From a virus, in IMG/VR virus record IMGVR_UViG_3300045935_000007, positions 1 to 45,452 of that record: a stretch of 45,452 nt of DNA; one strand, written 5' to 3'. A program made the position numbers and the translations under genes. The notes below the pieces were generated by a model. That model ran no database searches. It saw only the letters and a list, made by a program, of their open reading frames with translations, and had not been told where the DNA came from. The first letter of the stretch is position 1. The number at the start of each line of letters is the position of its first letter. Shown piece by piece: positions 41,253 through 45,452 of this stretch.

Positions 41253-41717
41253 ATGTCTGAAGAAGATCGCAACGCCCTGATTGTTCAATGGCGCGAAGCA
41301 CAAAGACAACTCAATATTTTTAAGGATGCCGAAGCGACATTGCGCGCGCAAATCGTTGCAACCTACTTTGATCCAGCCAAGGAAAAGGGTACTGAGCATC
41401 TTCAACTTGGCGAAGGCTACAAGTTGACCTGTGTTAAGAAGTTGACTGCAAAGATTGACCGTTCGCGTATCGATGAAAAGTTGAACGAAATTGAAACTGT
41501 CAACGCCGAAGCGAAGTTCATCGCTGACCGTTTGTTCAAGTGGAATCCAGAACTATCCACCACCGAATGGAATGATGTTTCCGAACGCGCCGAAGGTGGC
41601 AACGAAACCTGCCAAAAGATCATGGAAATTTTGATCGGCGGTCCGAAGGATATTCCCGTTGTGACGTTTGCACCGGGCATGCCGTCGCTTACCTTCGTTG
41701 AACCGAAAGCGAAGTAA
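41253..41717 (+). CDS. Protein of unknown function upstream of the recombination genes
   Basis: The 154-residue protein starts at 41253 (MSEEDRNALIVQW) with AAAGGA about 9 nt upstream. It has a helical N-terminus (REAQRQLNIFKDAEATLRAQI), a beta hairpin (HLQLGEGYKLTCVKKLT) and a helical middle. Similar proteins are common next to Sak4 and DUF669 genes in phages. A role in DNA metabolism is inferred from position only. Confidence 0.78.
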   Translation: MSEEDRNALIVQWREAQRQLNIFKDAEATLRAQIVATYFDPAKEKGTEHLQLGEGYKLTCVKKLTAKIDRSRIDEKLNEIETVNAEAKFIADRLFKWNPELSTTEWNDVSERAEGGNETCQKIMEILIGGPKDIPVVTFAPGMPSLTFVEPKAK

Positions 41718-41723
41718 AAGTTT

Positions 41724-41800
41724 ACGACACTAGCTCAATCGGATAGAGCATTCGTTTTCTAAACGATAGGTTGCCAGTTCGAATCCAGCGTGTCGTACCA
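41724..41800 (+). tRNA. tRNA-Arg (anticodon TCT)
   Basis: The 77-nt gene has a perfect 7-bp acceptor stem (ACGACAC with GTGTCGT), D-stem GCTC/GAGC, anticodon loop TTTCTAA, T-loop TTCGAAT and encoded CCA. It reads AGA, a rare codon in GC-rich bacteria. The T-stem (GCCAG with CCAGC) has two A-C mismatches and the anticodon stem has one T-T mismatch at 27-43, so it may fold poorly or depend on modification. Confidence 0.83.
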
Positions 41801-41804
41801 ATTC

Positions 41805-41882
41805 GCCGATTTAGCTCCAATTGGCTAGAGCATCCGCCTTGTAAGCGGGAGGTTTTCGGTTCGAATCCGAACATCGGCACCA
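41805..41882 (+). tRNA. tRNA-Thr (anticodon TGT)
   Basis: The cloverleaf has D-stem GCTC/GAGC, anticodon stem TCCGC/GCGGG around CTTGTAA, T-arm TTCGG-TTCGAAT-CCGAA, a 6-bp acceptor with one mismatch at its base, and encoded CCA. It reads ACA. It follows tRNA-Arg after 4 nt, so the two are probably processed from one transcript. Confidence 0.92.
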
Positions 41883-41899
41883 ATACCCACAGGAACAAT

Positions 41900-42178
41900 A
41901 TGTATTCAGATAGCGACCCGATTGCGCGTGCAAATGATGCTGTTGCGAGAATTGAAGCCTATATGGCATTGGCTCCGAACGGCTTGGGCGCTACTGTCAA
42001 GTCAACGACTGAAAAATATTTGGATAGTTTTGACACGATTGGAGAATTCAGCATTGACGCCAAAATAATGATTCAGCAATATTTGATCGCGAGATTGGCA
42101 GTTAGAAATGCACAAGACGTTGACGCATTTTTAGCAATGTGTGACGCAATTTTGAAGGCAGCGCAACGTGGCAATTAA
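41900..42178 (+). CDS. Small helical protein of unknown function
   Basis: The 92-residue protein starts at 41900 (MYSDSDPIARAND) with AGGAA 5-6 nt upstream, in the gap right after tRNA-Thr. It is all-helical (MIQQYLIARLAVRN; AFLAMCDAILKAAQ). Its stop overlaps the GTG of the Sak4-like gene by 11 nt. An upstream in-frame start would cover the tRNAs and is rejected. Confidence 0.75.
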   Translation: MYSDSDPIARANDAVARIEAYMALAPNGLGATVKSTTEKYLDSFDTIGEFSIDAKIMIQQYLIARLAVRNAQDVDAFLAMCDAILKAAQRGN

Positions 42179-42845
42179 AGTCCAATATACCAACGATGCG
42201 CGCGTATTTAATGGGGTTAAATGCGCAGTGTATGGACGTTCAGGGGCGGGTAAAACTCGTCTCGCCGGCACAGGTCCACGCCCGTTCATCTTCAGCGCTG
42301 AATCTGGCTTACTGTCACTTCGCAAAGAACGCATTCCATACACGGTAATTAAAACGCTGAAAGAGTTGGAAGATGCCCGAGAATGGGCATTAAAGTCTTC
42401 AGAAGCGCGCAATTTTGATACGCTATCGCTTGATTCTGTTTCAGAAATTGCCGAAGTGCTATTGGCAAGCGAGAAGGAAAAGACTCGTGATCCGCGCAAG
42501 GCATACGGCGAGTTGAGCACGAAGGTTATCGAAGTGCTACGAGACTTTCGGGATATGCCGCAAAAGCATGTCCTATTCATTGCCAAAGAAGAACAATTGG
42601 AAGTGAACGGGGCACGGGTGGCACGTCCGTCGTTTCCGGGGCAGCAATTGTCGCAGCAAATGCCATACTTCTTTGATGAAGTGTTCCAGATTGTTCCATT
42701 TGAAGACCCTGCAACCAAGGCTTGGTCGGCGGCATTGAAGACTCGCACGGATCAATACTCCGAAGCGAAAGACCGAAGCGGCGCATTGGACTTGTGGGAA
42801 CCTCCCAATCTAACGCATATTTTTAACAAAATCATGGCGGCATAA
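42168..42845 (+). CDS. Sak4-like RecA-fold ATPase, single-strand annealing/recombination
   Basis: The 225-residue protein has Walker A GRSGAGKT at 23-30 and a Walker B-like FDTLSLDS at ~83-90, in the RecA-like AAA_24 form (Sak4 class). Such phage ATPases stimulate strand annealing with an SSB partner. The SSB-like DUF669 protein is three genes downstream, the usual association. The start is GTG 42168: AAGG lies ~10 nt upstream and no ATG occurs before the P-loop. Confidence 0.88.
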   Translation: MAIKVQYTNDARVFNGVKCAVYGRSGAGKTRLAGTGPRPFIFSAESGLLSLRKERIPYTVIKTLKELEDAREWALKSSEARNFDTLSLDSVSEIAEVLLASEKEKTRDPRKAYGELSTKVIEVLRDFRDMPQKHVLFIAKEEQLEVNGARVARPSFPGQQLSQQMPYFFDEVFQIVPFEDPATKAWSAALKTRTDQYSEAKDRSGALDLWEPPNLTHIFNKIMAA

Positions 42846-43174
42846 TGGAAGAAAATAGACCAGCTAAAGAGTTTTTCATGTCAAATATGTCGAATAAAAA
42901 TCCTTTTAGCGAACCTGCTCCAACACCACCCAATACAATGCCAATTAGGGCACACGGTCACTACTTCAAAGATGTTTCGCATTTAAAGTTGATTGACATA
43001 TACAGAGTATTGCAACTTTTTGAAGTTAACGATCCATGTTTGCAACACGCAATTAAGAAATTGCTTGTCGCTGGCGGACGCGGTGCAAAAGACACTGAAA
43101 AAGACATTCGAGAGGCAATTGATTCATTGTATCGATTCCTGCAAATGCAATCGGAAAATTCAAATGGCCGATAA
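42845..43174 (+). CDS. Small protein of unknown function in the recombination module
   Basis: The 109-residue protein starts with TAATG overlap from the Sak4-like gene. The first 35 residues are polar and Pro-rich; the rest is helical (LKLIDIYRVLQLFEVNDPCLQHAIKKLLVAGG). It overlaps the next gene by 11 nt. The helical part, KKLLVAGGRGAKDTEKDIREA, is of a type repeated in phage proteins next to recombination genes, but I cannot name it. Confidence 0.72.
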   Translation: MEENRPAKEFFMSNMSNKNPFSEPAPTPPNTMPIRAHGHYFKDVSHLKLIDIYRVLQLFEVNDPCLQHAIKKLLVAGGRGAKDTEKDIREAIDSLYRFLQMQSENSNGR

Positions 43175-43376
43175 AGTTTCCGCAATTTGCGGGGATAATG
43201 TTTCCGTAATTAGAAACGGTCAAATGATGATCGTTTCCTTTGTCGGTGCAAACGAAATTGAACAACTTCAAAAGGCAATCGATGGGTATTTGAATACTCG
43301 TGCCGATGCACCGCGATGGATGTTCGATTTGTCCGATGCGCTGAATCCTATTCCTGTTCCACAACGGCGTATTTAA
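43164..43376 (+). CDS. Small protein of unknown function
   Basis: The 70-residue protein starts at 43164 (MADKVSAICGDNVSVIRNGQ) inside the end of the previous gene. It has a short beta region (GQMMIVSFVGANEIEQL) followed by a helix and a Pro-rich end. It directly precedes the SSB-like gene. Confidence 0.68.
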   Translation: MADKVSAICGDNVSVIRNGQMMIVSFVGANEIEQLQKAIDGYLNTRADAPRWMFDLSDALNPIPVPQRRI

Positions 43377-43400
43377 ACGTCACAATTGAAAGAGTAAGAA

Positions 43401-44129
43401 ATGTCCAAACTTGGTATGAACTTCAATTTCCGTGCTGCCGATTACGATCCCACGCAAGGTGCTGGATCGATGCCGGTCGGTCAGCATCCGGTAATCATCA
43501 AAGAATACAAGATTGAACCGACGAAGAACGGCGATGGTGGAATGCTGGTTCTTACGCTGGAAGTAATTGACGGACCCAGCAAGGGTGTCACCGGCCCCCA
43601 TCGGTTGAATTTGTGGAATCCGAGCGAAGCTGCGGCACGCATTGCCCATTCGCAACTTTCCGCAATTTGCCATGCCGTTGGCGTTGCCGAACTGCAAGAC
43701 GAAATTACACCGATTCTTGGTCGTCCGTTCCAAGTTGTCGTAACGACTCAACCACAAAACGAAAAGTACACGCAAGTTTCGAAGATTTTGAACATGCAAG
43801 GTCAAGAACCGAAGCGTGGCGAATTCGCAAACGGCGGTGCGGCTCTGCAGGGCAACGGCATGCCGCCGCAAGGTTTTGCTGGTCAACCGGCGCAACAAGC
43901 ACCGCAACAAGCACCGCAACAGGCATTCCAGCCCCCGCAGCCCGCACCGGCGCAAGGTAGCCAACCGTGGGCACAGCCCGCTCCGCAGCAACAGCAAGCC
44001 CCTGCTCCTGCTCAATGGGCGCCGCCTGCCGCGCAACCCGCCGCGCAACCCGCCGCAGCAGTTCCCGCCGTTGGCGGATGGCAACAAGGTGCCACGCCAG
44101 CCGGTGGCGCAATGCCTTGGCAAAAGTAA
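43401..44129 (+). CDS. SSB-like DUF669 protein
   Basis: The 242-residue protein has the DUF669 N-terminal domain, an OB-like fold: FNFRAADYDPTQGAGSMPVG, then VIIKEYKIEPTKNGDGGMLVLTLEVIDG, then HRLNLWNPSEAAARIAHSQLSAICHAVG. After about residue 150 the chain is low-complexity, rich in Gln, Pro and Ala, as in SSB linkers. It ends AMPWQK and lacks the acidic SSB tail. It likely binds single-stranded DNA and partners the Sak4-like ATPase. AAAGAGTAAGA precedes the ATG. Confidence 0.88.
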   Translation: MSKLGMNFNFRAADYDPTQGAGSMPVGQHPVIIKEYKIEPTKNGDGGMLVLTLEVIDGPSKGVTGPHRLNLWNPSEAAARIAHSQLSAICHAVGVAELQDEITPILGRPFQVVVTTQPQNEKYTQVSKILNMQGQEPKRGEFANGGAALQGNGMPPQGFAGQPAQQAPQQAPQQAFQPPQPAPAQGSQPWAQPAPQQQQAPAPAQWAPPAAQPAAQPAAAVPAVGGWQQGATPAGGAMPWQK

Positions 44130-44135
44130 CGTAAC

Positions 44136-44158
44136 GATAGGGGCTTCGGCCCTTATTT
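44136..44158 (+). terminator. Weak terminator-like hairpin
   Basis: AGGGGC-TTCG-GCCCTT is followed by ATTTCT. The stem is short with a stable tetraloop. It lies between the SSB-like gene and tRNA-Leu and may act as an attenuator or a tRNA processing boundary. Confidence 0.55.
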
Positions 44159-44165
44159 CTAATCA

Positions 44166-44250
44166 GCCCCGATGGTGAAATTGGTAGACACAAGGGACTT
44201 AAAATCCCTCACCGCAAGGTATATCGGTTCGATTCCGATTCGGGGCACCA
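44166..44250 (+). tRNA. tRNA-Leu (anticodon TAA)
   Basis: The 85-nt class II tRNA has a perfect acceptor (GCCCCGA with TCGGGGC), anticodon stem AGGGA/TCCCT around CTTAAAA, a long variable arm, T-arm ATCGG-TTCGATT-CCGAT and encoded CCA. It reads TTA, the leucine codon that GC-rich hosts use least. Confidence 0.95.
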
Positions 44251-44264
44251 CAGAGTAAAACAAA

Positions 44265-44777
44265 ATGAATATGCGGGCTGTACTCCCCGAACCTATCAAT
44301 TGCGATATGTGTGCGTCATTCAATATCGTATTTGAAGAGTACAAAAATGCAGGCCATGAGAATCAATGGCCGTGGATTTGGCGTTGCAACGATTGTAAGG
44401 CATTTGTTGGATGCCACAATCAAACTCGAATTCCGATGGGGCGTATTGCCGATGCCAACACAAGGCGACTTAGGGCACATGCTCATATTGCATTCGATCC
44501 AATATGGCATGAGTTTAAGCTGCTGAGTCGTGTAAAAGCGTATAACTGGTTGGCTAGACAAATGTCGATTGAATCTAGCGAATGTCACTTCGCATGGATG
44601 ACTGCTGAGCAATTACAAAAAGCCATCGAGTTATCCAAGATTTATATTTTAGAAAACTCACATAAGGCCGATAAGCGGCAGGCAAAACGACATGAGCAAA
44701 AACGTAGAACTATTCAATTCGAGCGAGATGCAATCAATCGAAGAAAAGGCGGAACAAAAACCAGAAGAAGCCGTTAA
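44265..44777 (+). CDS. Zinc-finger-containing phage protein (DUF3268-like)
   Basis: The 170-residue protein has an N-terminal zinc ribbon: CDMCASFNIVF at residues 13-23 and CNDCKAFVGCH at 41-51. PMGRIADANTRRLRAHAHIAFDP follows, the pattern of the zinc-finger-containing DUF3268 family. The C-terminus is a basic helix (KADKRQAKRHEQKRR). It probably binds DNA or RNA. It overlaps the next gene by 86 nt, an unusually large overlap. Confidence 0.82.
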   Translation: MNMRAVLPEPINCDMCASFNIVFEEYKNAGHENQWPWIWRCNDCKAFVGCHNQTRIPMGRIADANTRRLRAHAHIAFDPIWHEFKLLSRVKAYNWLARQMSIESSECHFAWMTAEQLQKAIELSKIYILENSHKADKRQAKRHEQKRRTIQFERDAINRRKGGTKTRRSR

Positions 44778-45452
44778 ATTGATTAGCCTTTCGGCACCCG
44801 GTGCACAGCGCGCATTAGCTGCAAAGATTCTGGCTGATATCGATAACTATTGCGCCACAAAATACGACGATGGTCACCGTTGGCATTTAGGTTCATCGTT
44901 AATGGGGCGCGATTGCACGCGTTACCTGTGGTATACGTTTCGCTGGTGCTATCACAAAAAGCATGATGGCCGTCAACAAAGGTTGTTTAATCGCGGGCAT
45001 TTGGAAGAGCATCGTTTTATTGAATGGTTGAAGGGAATTGGTTGTGAGACGTGGAATGAAACAGAGGATGGCAAGCAGTTTCGGATTAGTGGCGTTATGG
45101 GCCACTACGGCGGCAGTTTGGATGGCATTTTGCGCCTCCCTGCCTCTTATGGTGTTGACTGCGCCGCATTCCTCAATGAATTCAAAACCAGCGGAACCGG
45201 CCGAAAGTTCGATGAGTTGTGTAAACAAGGTGTCAAGATTGCCAAATATGAACATTATGTTCAAATGTGCCAATACGGCCGGCAATATAAATTTAAATAC
45301 GCCGTTTACATGTCCATCAACAAAAACGACGATAGCTTGCATGTCGAAGTAGTTGAATTAGATTGGTTGATCGGCGAAGAAACAGAAAAAAAGGCCGAAT
45401 ATATTATCATGTCGCAAACGGCTCCGAAGAAACTTTCTGAATCAGCGGCGTA
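44692..45452 (+). CDS. Cas4-like PD-(D/E)XK nuclease, N-terminal part (continues at position 1)
   Basis: Joined across the circle the gene encodes 315 residues. The core motifs are Cys75 in GRDCTRYLW, HLEEHR at 103-108, Asp144 in GSLDG and EFK at 163-165 (the D...ExK set). The C-terminal CX2CX5C at 257-266 and Cys75 give the four ligands of the 4Fe-4S cluster of Cas4/AddB-type nucleases. It likely works with the Sak4-like ATPase and SSB-like protein in end resection. The start at 44692 lies inside the previous gene with a weak AGG; ATG 44728 is an alternative. Confidence 0.85.
   Translation, partial: MSKNVELFNSSEMQSIEEKAEQKPEEAVKLISLSAPGAQRALAAKILADIDNYCATKYDDGHRWHLGSSLMGRDCTRYLWYTFRWCYHKKHDGRQQRLFNRGHLEEHRFIEWLKGIGCETWNETEDGKQFRISGVMGHYGGSLDGILRLPASYGVDCAAFLNEFKTSGTGRKFDELCKQGVKIAKYEHYVQMCQYGRQYKFKYAVYMSINKNDDSLHVEVVELDWLIGEETEKKAEYIIMSQTAPKKLSESAA
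45326..45452. repeat. Terminal direct repeat, right copy
   Basis: Identical to 1-127; see that entry. The duplicated bases encode the same codons of the Cas4-like nuclease. Confidence 0.93.

Noticed and set aside
41771-41899. N-terminal extension of the 92-residue protein gene across the tRNAs
   Set aside because: It would run through tRNA-Arg and tRNA-Thr. The ATG at 41900 has its own ribosome-binding site.
43380-44123. Long minus-strand frame (247 codons) opposite the SSB-like gene
   Set aside because: Its Arg/Leu/Cys-rich sequence arises from the Pro/Gln/Ala codons of the SSB linker. There is no ribosome-binding site, and it opposes the operon direction.
1-45452. CRISPR array, suggested by the Cas4-like nuclease
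   Set aside because: I found no regularly spaced direct repeats and no other cas gene. Cas4-like nucleases are common in phage recombination modules.
1-45452. Integrase, attachment site or lysogeny repressor
   Set aside because: No tyrosine or serine recombinase motif was seen. The only HTH proteins are small and fit replication or early control better than a CI-type switch. The tRNA genes lie inside an operon with no adjacent integrase.

Overview
The window is one complete circularised genome of a tailed double-stranded DNA phage. Its last 127 bases (45326-45452) repeat its first 127 (1-127), so the unique circle is 45,325 bp. One nuclease gene is cut by the ends and closes in frame across the join. 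A lambda-like long-tail module (tail tube, G/GT-type chaperones with a frameshift site, long tape measure, NlpC/P60 protein, TipJ-like tip) points to a siphovirus. The lysis set (holin-like proteins, GH24 lysozyme, nested Rz/Rz1 spanins with an outer-membrane lipoprotein) means a Gram-negative host. Protein style (DUF4055 portal, DUF1833 and DUF4376 tail proteins) suggests a betaproteobacterium such as a Burkholderiales member; that host call is inference. No integrase, excisionase, attachment site or CI-like repressor was found, so a lytic lifestyle is likely.

Layout: two transcription units diverge from a regulatory gap at 40375-40521 and converge on a bidirectional terminator at 5742-5766. 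The plus-strand unit runs 40522 -> end -> 1 -> 5739. It holds a MazG-like protein, tRNA-Arg(TCT) and tRNA-Thr(TGT), a Sak4-like ATPase, a DUF669 SSB-like protein, tRNA-Leu(TAA), a zinc-finger protein, a Cas4-like Fe-S nuclease, a superfamily II helicase, a Cys-rich small protein, a beta-clamp-like protein, a family B DNA polymerase and two small proteins of unknown role.

The minus-strand unit runs 40374 -> 5766. First come a small HTH protein and a PrimPol/DUF3987 primase-helicase. Next is a 233-bp iteron-like gap (37546-37778), a possible origin. Then comes a dense array of about 20 tiny, translationally coupled genes (32464-37504) that includes a VRR-NUC nuclease and a wHTH protein. A separately controlled tailspike with a SASA-type acetylesterase domain follows (29840-32287), then a few small genes. 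Last are lysis (26600-28011), packaging and head (18784-26577) and tail (5766-18787).

The genes suggest a largely self-sufficient replication system: clamp, PolB with a C-terminal clamp-binding-like peptide (QAALFF), two helicases including a primase-helicase, an SSB, a Sak4-type recombinase and a nuclease. Two neighbouring replication-operon proteins end in SSB-tail-like peptides (DEESIPF and NDIPY). These C-terminal docking motifs are the most interesting undescribed feature I see.
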